In this document: one piece after another, positions 1-5,758 of the stretch | How the letters are laid out: each line of letters starts with the position of its first letter | Numbering within the stretch: position 1 is the stretch's first letter | Origin: Acidobacteriota bacterium | Lineage (GTDB): Bacteria > Acidobacteriota > Thermoanaerobaculia > Multivoradales > JAHZIX01 | Direction of reading: 5' to 3' | Assembly: GCA_020439725.1 (NCBI GenBank) | Contig: JAGQSE010000407.1 | Span: forward strand, 1 to 7,525 | Length of the DNA: 7,525 nt | Program-made: the position numbers and the translations under genes | Notes under the pieces: generated by a model | Database searches by the model: none | The model's input: only the letters and a program-made list of their open reading frames with translations | Told to the model about the DNA's origin: nothing

Positions 1-242
1 CGCTGGGCCGTCGCCGCCCTCGGCAACGCCTTGCCCTGGACATCGGAAAAGCCCACCCCGGCCTTCTCGAACAGCGCGCCGTCGGCCATCACTCGGCTCC
101 GGCCGCCACCGCCCTCGTCGCGGCGCCAGAGGTCCTCGACCATCCTGGCGGCGCCATCGGCCTCTTCGAGGGCGCTGCAGATCCGGTCCTGGAGCGAGAG
201 CAAGTAGTCGCGGACGGCTTCGACGTCGGGTAGATGGTTCAT
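1..242 (-). CDS. hemF: Oxygen-dependent coproporphyrinogen III oxidase, N-terminal part (cut by window edge)
   Basis: The enzyme oxidatively decarboxylates coproporphyrinogen III to protoporphyrinogen IX with O2, a late cytoplasmic step of heme synthesis. Reading leftward from the ATG at 242 gives 80 codons with no stop. The peptide starts MNHLPDVEAVRDYLLSLQD and continues through RICSALEEADG, MVEDLWRRDEGGGGRSRVM and FEKAGVGFSDVQGKALP. The order 'LQD.IC..L...DG', 'GGGGRSRV', 'F(E)KAGV.FS.V.G..LP' is the recognisable N-terminus of the HemF family, which is normally about 300 residues, so about three quarters of the gene lies outside the window. No Shine-Dalgarno is visible, but a TAGAAT -10 element ends six bases before the ATG, so the mRNA may be leaderless. 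It is divergent from the Omp85-type gene. Family assignment is strong; activity cannot be judged from this fragment. Confidence 0.93.
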   Translation of the reverse strand, partial: MNHLPDVEAVRDYLLSLQDRICSALEEADGAARMVEDLWRRDEGGGGRSRVMADGALFEKAGVGFSDVQGKALPRAATAQ

Positions 243-248
243 GGGCCG

Positions 249-254
249 ATTCTA
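249..254 (-). promoter_or_regulatory. Candidate -10 element of hemF (leaderless start)
   Basis: On the minus strand TAGAAT (5 of 6 matches to TATAAT) is followed by exactly six bases and then the hemF ATG. The standard -10 to +1 spacing would place the transcription start on the A of the ATG. No good -35 hexamer is visible at 16-18 bases, which lowers confidence. Confidence 0.4.
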
Positions 255-343
255 GCTGCCGGAGACCGACCAGAGGGTCGTTCCTCCCCAGCCCTCCCTG
301 CCCTTCGCCAAGCTCGACCGGGATGTCCGCGACGGCTTGCCCA

Positions 344-352
344 TGGTACGAT
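344..352 (+). promoter_or_regulatory. Candidate extended -10 promoter of the Omp85-type gene
   Basis: TGGTACGAT fits the extended -10 pattern TGnTAnnnT. It would start transcription near 359, about 14 bases before the ATG at 373 but downstream of the in-frame TTG at 337 and ATG at 343. It therefore favours 373 as the start, in agreement with the signal peptide. No convincing -35 is present, which extended -10 promoters can tolerate. Confidence 0.35.
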
Positions 353-372
353 GCCATAGCTTCGCACCCAGT

Positions 373-2133
373 ATGAAAGCTGCTCTACCGACCTCGACGC
401 GCTTCGTCTCGTGGCTCGCCCTGGGCCTGGTGCTTGTCGTGGCAGCGGGAACCTGTCTGGCCGAGGCCGCCGGCGACACCGCAGGCGAGGCTTCGGCCCC
501 CGTCCTCGGCTATCTTCCCGAAGGCACCGAGACCGCTCCGGACCTCCCCACCTACCGGCTGCCCGGACCCAAACCCGAAGGTGACATCCCCGATCCCGAG
601 ACCCTCGAGGAGATGGGAGCCGTCGTCGGCAGCATCAAGATCCTGCGGGGCGACATCTTCGATCTCGAAAACCCGAAAGAGAACTACAAGCTCTACCGTC
701 TGGCGAACCGCTTGCACCGCAAGACCCGGAGCCACGTGGTCGAGGAGTATCTGCTCTTCAAACCCGGGGATCGCTACTCCCGCTACGCCATCGAGGAGAC
801 GGAACGCATCCTCAGGGCGCAGAGGTACCTCTTCGATGCCGAGGTCCGGCCGATCCGCTTCCACGACAACCAGGTGGACCTGGTGGTCCTGACCCGCGAC
901 GTCTGGACTCTGACCGCCAGCGCCAGCTTCGGCCGTAGCGGCGGCGAGAACGACACCCGCTTCGAGCTCCAGGACTCGAATTTCCTGGGAACCGGCAAGG
1001 AAGTCCTGATCGAGCGTCTCTCGGACGTCGACCGGACCTCGTCGCGCTTCGGTTACCGCGACCCCAACGTCCTCGGCAGCCGGGCTCGGCTCGAGGCCAT
1101 CTACTCGGACAACAGCGACGGCACCTTCCAGAAGCTGGAGATCGAGCGCCCCTTCTTCTCCCTCGAGACCCACTGGTCGGCGGGGGGCGAGTACGTCGCC
1201 GACGACCGGGTCGACTCCTTCTACCGGCTCGGCAAAGTGAACGGCAAGTTCCGCCATAGCGAGACTTTCTTCGAGATCCGCGGTGGCGTCTCACGAGGGC
1301 TCAAGAACGGCTTCAGCCGTCGGTGGCTCGAGGGGTTCACCTTCGAGCGAGATCGCTTCGAGGCCACCTCGGCCCCCTTGCCCCCCGGTATCGAGCTCGC
1401 CGACCGGACCCTCGCCTACCCCTGGATCGGCTACCAGCGCCTGGAGAATCGCTTCCTCAAGACCCAGGACCTGAACCGCATCGGTCGCACCGAAGACCTC
1501 AACATCGGTCAACGCTTCGAGGTGCGGCTGGGTTGGTCGTCACCGGTTTTCGGGGGTGACGAGAACCTGGCGATCCTCGGCGCTCGCTATGGCACCGGCT
1601 TCGAGCCGGGCGAGGGGCGGTTGTTCCTGTTCGACAGCTACGTTTCGGGCCGGTTCGGCGGGGACGGCGCAGAGAATACCCTCGTCGGGGCCAGCGCTCG
1701 GCTCCACTGGCGGGACTGGGGACGTCACACCTTTTACGCCTACCTGGGCTTCGACCTGGCGGAGAATCTAGATCCCGAGCGCCAGCTCCTCTTGGGCGGC
1801 GACACCGGGCTGCGCGGCTATCCGCTGCGCTACCAGAGCGGGGACCGGCGCGCGCTGCTCACCCTCGAGCAGCGCTTCTTCACGCCCTGGCACCCGTTCC
1901 GCCTGGCCTATATCGGAGCCGCGGTCTTCTTCGACATCGGACAGGTCTGGAGCTCGGAGGGGGACAAGAGCGACGATCTGGGCGCGTTGAGCAACCTTGG
2001 CCTGGGCCTACGTATCAGTCCTAGTCGATCGGGGCTCGGCTCGGTGCTCCACCTGGACGTCGCCTTCCCCCTGGCGGGGGATCCGAGCATCGACAAGGTC
2101 CAGTTCCTGGTGATGACCCGGGACTCGTTTTGA
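373..2133 (+). CDS. Omp85/BamA-TamA-type outer-membrane protein with a single POTRA domain
   Basis: This is a predicted outer-membrane 16-stranded beta-barrel of the Omp85 superfamily, whose members insert or export proteins across the outer membrane; the substrate here is unknown. I chose the ATG at 373 (586 aa) because it gives a clean Sec signal peptide: MKAALPTSTRF, a hydrophobic core around residues 11-27, and likely cleavage after CLA at residue 30. In-frame starts at 337 (TTG) and 343 (ATG) would add a polar extension. Residues ~31-78 are acidic and proline-rich. Residues ~80-178 form one POTRA-like unit (IKILRGDIFDL, ..VVEEYLLFKPGDRYSRYAIEETERILRA.. region, ending VDLVVLTRDVW). The barrel follows, with FLGTGKEVLIE and the loop-6 motif LRGYP at 480-484 (family VRGF/Y), and ends in a terminal Phe (LVMTRDSF), the usual beta-signal. 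BamA has five POTRAs and TamA three, so this is neither. No Shine-Dalgarno is seen. Confidence 0.88.
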   Translation: MKAALPTSTRFVSWLALGLVLVVAAGTCLAEAAGDTAGEASAPVLGYLPEGTETAPDLPTYRLPGPKPEGDIPDPETLEEMGAVVGSIKILRGDIFDLENPKENYKLYRLANRLHRKTRSHVVEEYLLFKPGDRYSRYAIEETERILRAQRYLFDAEVRPIRFHDNQVDLVVLTRDVWTLTASASFGRSGGENDTRFELQDSNFLGTGKEVLIERLSDVDRTSSRFGYRDPNVLGSRARLEAIYSDNSDGTFQKLEIERPFFSLETHWSAGGEYVADDRVDSFYRLGKVNGKFRHSETFFEIRGGVSRGLKNGFSRRWLEGFTFERDRFEATSAPLPPGIELADRTLAYPWIGYQRLENRFLKTQDLNRIGRTEDLNIGQRFEVRLGWSSPVFGGDENLAILGARYGTGFEPGEGRLFLFDSYVSGRFGGDGAENTLVGASARLHWRDWGRHTFYAYLGFDLAENLDPERQLLLGGDTGLRGYPLRYQSGDRRALLTLEQRFFTPWHPFRLAYIGAAVFFDIGQVWSSEGDKSDDLGALSNLGLGLRISPSRSGLGSVLHLDVAFPLAGDPSIDKVQFLVMTRDSF

Positions 2134-2152
2134 CATGTCGGGGCGGAGGCGT

Positions 2153-2182
2153 TTGGGCCACCCGGCCCCGAGAACGTAGAAT
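2153..2182 (+). promoter_or_regulatory. Candidate promoter of the metB-like gene
   Basis: TTGGGC (2153-2158), an 18-base spacer and TAGAAT (2177-2182) lie just after the outer-membrane gene. Transcription would start near 2189, giving a leader of about 144 bases before the ATG at 2333. The -10 is good and the -35 is weak. I could not recognise a SAM riboswitch in the leader. Confidence 0.35.
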
Positions 2183-2318
2183 CCCCACGGAAAGGGAGCC
2201 CGTTTCGTCGTCCACTTCACCCTAGACCAGTCCGCCGACGCCCGCTCGAGGCATTTCCTCTACCGGTGCTCCCCGAGTCTCGCCCCGAGCTCGTCGCGTC
2301 CAGCCGGGCCCTCCCATC

Positions 2319-2323
2319 AGGAG
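2319..2323 (+). promoter_or_regulatory. Shine-Dalgarno of the metB-like gene
   Basis: AGGAG lies nine bases before the ATG at 2333 and fixes that start. It is one of only two strong ribosome binding sites in the window, the other being in front of ferritin. Confidence 0.8.
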
Positions 2324-2332
2324 CCTGAACCG

Positions 2333-3562
2333 ATGTCCAAGCCTCCGCACAACGGCCCCGACAGCCCCGCTTCCCGCGGTCTCTCGAGTCTCCATCCGCA
2401 AACCCTGGCGGTCCACGCCGGGGTCGAGCACGACCCGCTCACCGGCGCGGTGATGACGCCGATCTACCAGACGTCCACCTACGCCCAAGAGGACGTCGGG
2501 GTCCACCGCGGATACGAATACTCGCGTACCGACAATCCCACGCGCACGGCTCTCCAGCGCGCCATGGCGACCCTCGAGGGCGGTCGCCACGCCCTGGCCT
2601 TCTCCTCGGGCATGGCGGCCATCGACACGGTCTTCCGCCTTCTCTCCCCCGGCGACCACGTGGTGTGCGGCAACGACGTTTACGGCGGCACCTTCCGGCT
2701 GTTCGACAAGATTCTCAAGAAGCAGGGCCTCGAGTTCAGCTATGTCGCCACCGGCGACATCGACGAGGTGGCGGCGGCGCTCCGGCCGACGACCCAGCTG
2801 GTGTGGCTCGAGACCCCCACCAACCCGCTGCTCCGGCTCACGGACATCGCCGCCGTCGCCGCTCTGACGCGCCAGCACGGCGCCCGCCTGGGGGTCGACA
2901 ACACCTTCGCCTCGCCGGCGCTCCAGCGCCCCCTCGAGCTCGGTGCCGACCTGGTGGTGCACAGCACGACCAAGTACCTGGGCGGGCACTCGGACGTCGT
3001 CGGAGGCGTCGTCGTGGTCAACGACGACCGGCTCTATGAAGACCTCAAGTTCCTGCAGAACGGCATCGGCGCCGTGCCGGGTCCGATGGATTGCTTCCTG
3101 ACCTTGCGCGGACTGAAGACGCTGTCGCTGAGGCTCGCCGCCCACTGTGCCAACGCCCTCGAGATCGCCCGCTTCCTCGAGGCGCATCCCGTCGTCGAAC
3201 GCGTGATCTACCCCTTCCTCGAGAGCCATCCGCAGCACGCACTGGCCAAGCGCCAGATGGCGGGAGGCGGAGGGATCATCTCCTTCGTCGTCGAAGGCGG
3301 TGCCGAGGTCGCCCACGAGGTGGCGCGGAGCACGCGGCTGTTCACGCTGGCGGAGTCCCTGGGCGGCGTCGAGTCCCTCATCGAGGTGCCGGCGGTCATG
3401 ACCCACGCGGCGGTGGCGGAGTCAGCGCTGGCGGTGGATCCGGGGCTGATCCGTATCTCGGTGGGCATCGAGCATGCCGGCGACCTGATCGCGGACTTGG
3501 GTTCCGCCCTCTCCCTGGCCCACAAGCGCAGCTCGGTCGCCGCCGGCGTATCCGGCGGCTGA
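2333..3562 (+). CDS. metB: Cystathionine gamma-synthase / gamma-lyase (PLP trans-sulfuration enzyme)
   Basis: A cytoplasmic PLP enzyme of the Cys/Met metabolism family, 409 aa (family about 380-410). Visible family landmarks are the N-terminal HPQTLAVHAG; YEYSRTDNPT with Tyr63 and Arg65, which contact the cofactor phosphate of the neighbouring subunit; SSGMAA at 91-96; Tyr117 in NDVYGGT, which stacks on the PLP ring; VDNTFASP with Asp189 binding the pyridine nitrogen; STTKYLGGHSD with the Schiff-base Lys214; SLGGVESLIE at 342-351; and RISVGIE with Arg374 for the substrate carboxylate. Cystathionine synthesis from an activated homoserine ester plus cysteine and the reverse gamma-lyase reaction share all these motifs. 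The overall sequence resembles actinobacterial MetB (HSTTKY.GGHSDVVGG, LQNG.GAVPGP), so synthase is slightly preferred, but specificity is not settled and bifunctionality is common. It has its own leader and Shine-Dalgarno, so it is probably a separate unit from the upstream gene. Confidence 0.93.
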   Translation: MSKPPHNGPDSPASRGLSSLHPQTLAVHAGVEHDPLTGAVMTPIYQTSTYAQEDVGVHRGYEYSRTDNPTRTALQRAMATLEGGRHALAFSSGMAAIDTVFRLLSPGDHVVCGNDVYGGTFRLFDKILKKQGLEFSYVATGDIDEVAAALRPTTQLVWLETPTNPLLRLTDIAAVAALTRQHGARLGVDNTFASPALQRPLELGADLVVHSTTKYLGGHSDVVGGVVVVNDDRLYEDLKFLQNGIGAVPGPMDCFLTLRGLKTLSLRLAAHCANALEIARFLEAHPVVERVIYPFLESHPQHALAKRQMAGGGGIISFVVEGGAEVAHEVARSTRLFTLAESLGGVESLIEVPAVMTHAAVAESALAVDPGLIRISVGIEHAGDLIADLGSALSLAHKRSSVAAGVSGG

Positions 3563-3594
3563 GACCGCGTCGTTCGGAGATCGAGGGAGCGGCT

Positions 3595-3612
3595 CGCGGC
3601 TCAGGAGCCGCG
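3595..3612. terminator. GC-rich hairpin between convergent metB and the unknown gene
   Basis: CGCGGCTC (3595-3602), AG, then GAGCCGCG (3605-3612) form a perfect inverted repeat, realistically a 7-bp stem with a 4-base loop. The stop codon of the minus-strand gene (3601-3603) falls across one stem arm and the loop. No T-run follows on either strand, so it is at best an imperfect bidirectional terminator. GCGGCTC is also duplicated in tandem at 3589-3602, which allows an alternative fold. Confidence 0.35.
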
Positions 3613-4647
3613 CGGGAAAATCGACGTGTCGCGCTTCCTGGGCGACAGCGACCACTGGAGCCGGCCGAGGACCGCTTGCCACTGCTCCTGGGGCGCCTCG
3701 GCCCCGGGCTCCACCGCCAGCAACTCGTCGAGCTCCGCGTCGAGACCTTCGAGCACCGCGAGCTCCTGGCGGACGAGGGTCGGGAGCGGCCCCGGCCGCC
3801 CGGCCACCGCTCCCAACCGACGGAGCGCCGACATCACCGTCCTCAGGTCGTGCTCGCGCAGCTCCTGGCGATGGTTGACCTGAACCAGCAGCTCGGTGAA
3901 CGCGACGATGTCCTGCCAAAGCCGCGCCGCGGCCAGGGCGTCGACGCCGCCGTCCTCCTGCCAATCGAAGATCCGTTTCATGAGCTGACGCACCGCCACG
4001 CGGTCGTCGATCCGCAGCAGGGGATAGACCGCCAGCGCCCGTAGCTCGGTGAATCGCTGCACCGTGATCTTGAGCCGCTCCGCGGGCAAGCGTCGGGAAT
4101 CGCCGTCGAGCTCCGCGATCTCGTTGCGCAAGCGGCCGTAGAGGCGGCGGATCTCGAGAGAGATCGAGAGATCCGAGAAGTGCCGTATCGGGGAAGGTTT
4201 GCCGAGGAACTCGTAGATTGCCGACTCGAGGGAGATGAGGCCTCGCCGCAGGTGCCGAAAGCTCGTGTCGCTGCGCGACGCCATCTGCAGGAAGTCGCGC
4301 TTCTCCTTGGCTCGTCCGAGCTCCTCGCGGCATTGGAGCAGGTCGCCGCGGGCGACGAAGGCAAGGTCGGCGAGACCCCGAGCCGCCATCTCGGTGGAGA
4401 TCAGCGCCCCGATGTCCGATAGCGAATCGGCCTCGTCGCCGGGCTCGGAGCCCAACGCCGCTTCCGATTCGTAGTGACGCTGCGCCTGGGCGAGAAGGCT
4501 CACGGCGGCGTCGAGCAGCTCGAGGACTGCAGGAGCCACCTCGGAGACTTGGGGGATCCTGTGGGTCTCTTCCGAGACACTGAGATCCACCTTGGAGACT
4601 CGAGCCAGGAGCTCGTCGAGCTGTTCGAGGAGGCTGCCGCTCTGCAT
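3601..4647 (-). CDS. Unrecognised helical cytoplasmic protein, 348 aa
   Basis: I do not recognise this family. Codon use is coherent on this strand, with GC-rich third positions. The protein is soluble in appearance, with no signal peptide and no membrane segment. It looks largely alpha-helical: an amphipathic start (LLEQLDELLARV, residues 6-17), a helix around 36-62, an acidic linker near 64-76 (GSEPGDEAD), and a long charged central part with REELGRAKEKRDFLQMASRSD (about 107-127) and SISLEIRRLYGRLRNEIAEL (161-180). Further helices carry RFTELRALAVYPLLRIDDR (198-216) and HRQELREHDLRTVMSALRRL (259-278). The tail is basic and polar. The ATG at 4647 is the only usable start: the frame is open upstream to a TAA at 4753-4755 without ATG, GTG or TTG. 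A promoter lies about 98 bases upstream. It diverges from the SprT-like protease gene, sharing a 219-base start-to-start region, and converges on metB. Confidence 0.8.
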   Translation of the reverse strand: MQSGSLLEQLDELLARVSKVDLSVSEETHRIPQVSEVAPAVLELLDAAVSLLAQAQRHYESEAALGSEPGDEADSLSDIGALISTEMAARGLADLAFVARGDLLQCREELGRAKEKRDFLQMASRSDTSFRHLRRGLISLESAIYEFLGKPSPIRHFSDLSISLEIRRLYGRLRNEIAELDGDSRRLPAERLKITVQRFTELRALAVYPLLRIDDRVAVRQLMKRIFDWQEDGGVDALAAARLWQDIVAFTELLVQVNHRQELREHDLRTVMSALRRLGAVAGRPGPLPTLVRQELAVLEGLDAELDELLAVEPGAEAPQEQWQAVLGRLQWSLSPRKRDTSIFPRGS

Positions 4648-4749
4648 GTCTTCGATCGATTCCCCGTCGCCCGAACCTGGCGCGTGATCCGTCCTGGGCG
4701 ATCTCCGTCGAGGCGCCTCTCCGTTTGAACCGCGTATCGATGAGTCTAC

Positions 4750-4778
4750 ATCTTAGAGCCTGCTTGGGCTAGCCTCAA
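4750..4778 (-). promoter_or_regulatory. Candidate sigma-70-type promoter of the unknown 348-aa gene
   Basis: On the minus strand TTGAGG (plus coordinates 4778-4773), a 17-base spacer and TAAGAT (4755-4750) form a well-spaced promoter with 4 of 6 matches in each hexamer. The predicted start is near 4743, giving a leader of about 96 bases with no evident Shine-Dalgarno before the ATG. Confidence 0.5.
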
Positions 4779-4859
4779 CGGATCCGCTAAGTCATAACCC
4801 ACCGCCCCGAGCCGTCGCACTTCGGTGCTTGACAGCGACCCAGCCACCGACGCTAGCCT
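4768..4859 (+). repeat. GCTAGCCT direct repeat in the divergent promoter region
   Basis: GCTAGCCT occurs exactly at 4768-4775 and at 4852-4859, 84 bases apart. The second copy contains the -10 of the protease promoter; the first overlaps the -35 of the opposite gene. Both copies also sit 19 bases after a -35-like hexamer on the plus strand (TCTACA at 4745, TTGACA at 4829), so they could mark two tandem promoters or a shared protein-binding site. Confidence 0.3.
4829..4859 (+). promoter_or_regulatory. Promoter of the SprT-like gene, near-leaderless
   Basis: A perfect -35 TTGACA (4829-4834) and a -10 TAGCCT (4854-4859, keeping the key T, A and final T) are separated by 19 bases. The expected start is at 4866, one base before the ATG at 4867. 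If right, the GTG at 4825 is not in the mRNA and translation begins at or next to the 5' end. The long spacer is the weak point. Confidence 0.5.
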
Positions 4860-4866
4860 TCTGCCG

Positions 4867-5748
4867 ATGACTCGACGACCCCGAGCTAGGGCAGGCCCGT
4901 CCCGACAGCTCGATCTCTTCTCGGCGGCACCACTCATGACCGCTCCGAACAGTCCGGCGCCGGGGTCCAAGATGGACCGCGGGAATCCGCCCTCGCCGCC
5001 ACCTCGGACCGAGACCAAGCTCTCGGAGCGACGGCACGAGAAGGTGCCGTCGGGGGCCGACGACCTGGCTCGGCGACTGCGGCATTCCCTCGACAAACCG
5101 CTCGCGAGCCTGACCTTGACCGACAACCGCAGCACCATCCTCTCCGCACGCCCAAGCCCCCGGGGCCTCGCCGTCCGCGTCCACCGCAGCTTCGCCGGGG
5201 CGCCGGACCCGGTGGTCGAGGCTCTGGCCGAGGTCGCCGCCGGCGGGCGCCATCGCCGCGCCGCGCTGGCCGTGGTGCGCGAGCACTTCCGGCGCCACCG
5301 GCCGGAGCCTCCCCGCCGGCCCCACCGGGCCTCCGCCGGCGAGGCCCGGGGCCGCCACTTCGACCTCGCGGAGATCCGCGACCGCGTCAACCAGGCCTAC
5401 TTCGGCGGCCTGCTCGACGTCGCCATCGCCTGGGGCCGCGCACCGGTCCCCCGACGACGACCGCAACGGCGCCGGACCATCCACCTGGGAACCTATCGAG
5501 CCGATCTCAATCTGGTCCGCATCCACCCGGTCCTCGACCGCCGCGGCGTGCCCCTCTACGTCGTCGAGTCGGTGGTCCACCACGAGATGCTCCACGCCGC
5601 CATGCCCGCCACCGTCGTCGCTGGCCGGCGGCGGTTGCACACCCCGGAGTTCCGGCGCCGCGAGCGGCTGTTCGCCGACCACGAGCGCGCCCAGGCCTGG
5701 ATCGAGGACCATCTCGACCAGCTCCTCGCCGCCCGCTACCGCCGCTGA
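4867..5748 (+). CDS. SprT-like zinc metalloprotease with N-terminal beta-clamp-binding motif
   Basis: Predicted zinc-dependent SprT-like peptidase, 293 aa from the ATG at 4867. The frame also permits GTG at 4825 (307 aa), but the promoter overlaps that codon. The active site is HHEMLHA: the HExxH His239, Glu240 and His243, with His258 of HTPEF as the likely third zinc ligand; compare HEMIHA and HGPEF in SPRTN. The fold signature precedes it: DLAEIRDRVNQAYFGG (about 166-181), then TIHLGTY and LVRIHPVLD. No CxxC zinc ribbon follows, unlike E. coli SprT. Residues 14-18 are QLDLF, an exact match to the bacterial beta sliding-clamp consensus QL(S/D)LF. Residues ~19-70 are proline-rich and probably disordered, and ~75-160 form an arginine-rich region of unclear fold. 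Known for the family: SPRTN and Wss1 degrade DNA-protein crosslinks. Inferred: a clamp-targeted DNA-repair protease. It is divergent from an unknown gene and converges on ferritin with ten bases between stops. Confidence 0.85.
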   Translation: MTRRPRARAGPSRQLDLFSAAPLMTAPNSPAPGSKMDRGNPPSPPPRTETKLSERRHEKVPSGADDLARRLRHSLDKPLASLTLTDNRSTILSARPSPRGLAVRVHRSFAGAPDPVVEALAEVAAGGRHRRAALAVVREHFRRHRPEPPRRPHRASAGEARGRHFDLAEIRDRVNQAYFGGLLDVAIAWGRAPVPRRRPQRRRTIHLGTYRADLNLVRIHPVLDRRGVPLYVVESVVHHEMLHAAMPATVVAGRRRLHTPEFRRRERLFADHERAQAWIEDHLDQLLAARYRR

Positions 5749-5758
5749 GAACGGCAGC

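Noticed and set aside
478..495. Lipoprotein signal near the Cys in the outer-membrane protein's signal peptide
   Set aside because: The residue before the Cys is Thr, not Gly, Ala or Ser, and a barrel protein is expected to use ordinary signal peptidase cleavage after CLA. The Cys codon itself is slightly upstream of this span, at 454-456.
385..1257. A 290-codon open frame on the minus strand opposite the Omp85-type gene
   Set aside because: The plus frame has a signal peptide, POTRA, barrel motif and terminal Phe; the antisense translation is a V/A/G/E-rich shadow.
2155..2168. GGGCC-ACCC-GGCCC hairpin after the outer-membrane gene as a terminator
   Set aside because: The stem is only 5 bp, no T-run follows, and it overlaps the proposed metB promoter.
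2183..2332. Possible SAM or other riboswitch in the metB leader
   Set aside because: I saw no S-box-like conserved core or terminator/antiterminator pair; only a short CCCCGAG direct repeat (2271 and 2283) and a 5-bp hairpin (2155-2168). A covariance-model search would be decisive.
2222..3406. A 394-codon open frame on the minus strand opposite metB
   Set aside because: The plus strand encodes a complete, motif-perfect PLP enzyme. The antisense frame is the expected by-product of GC-rich codons and its translation is low-complexity, rich in R, G, V and E, without recognisable domains.
3091..4333. Plus-strand and alternative minus-strand frames around the metB end and the unknown gene
   Set aside because: They cross the metB stop region and translate to R/P/A/G-rich sequence. 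The 348-aa minus frame has much more natural composition.
4792..5712. Long minus-strand frames opposite the SprT-like gene
   Set aside because: The plus frame contains HExxH, HTPEF and a promoter. The antisense frames show no family features.
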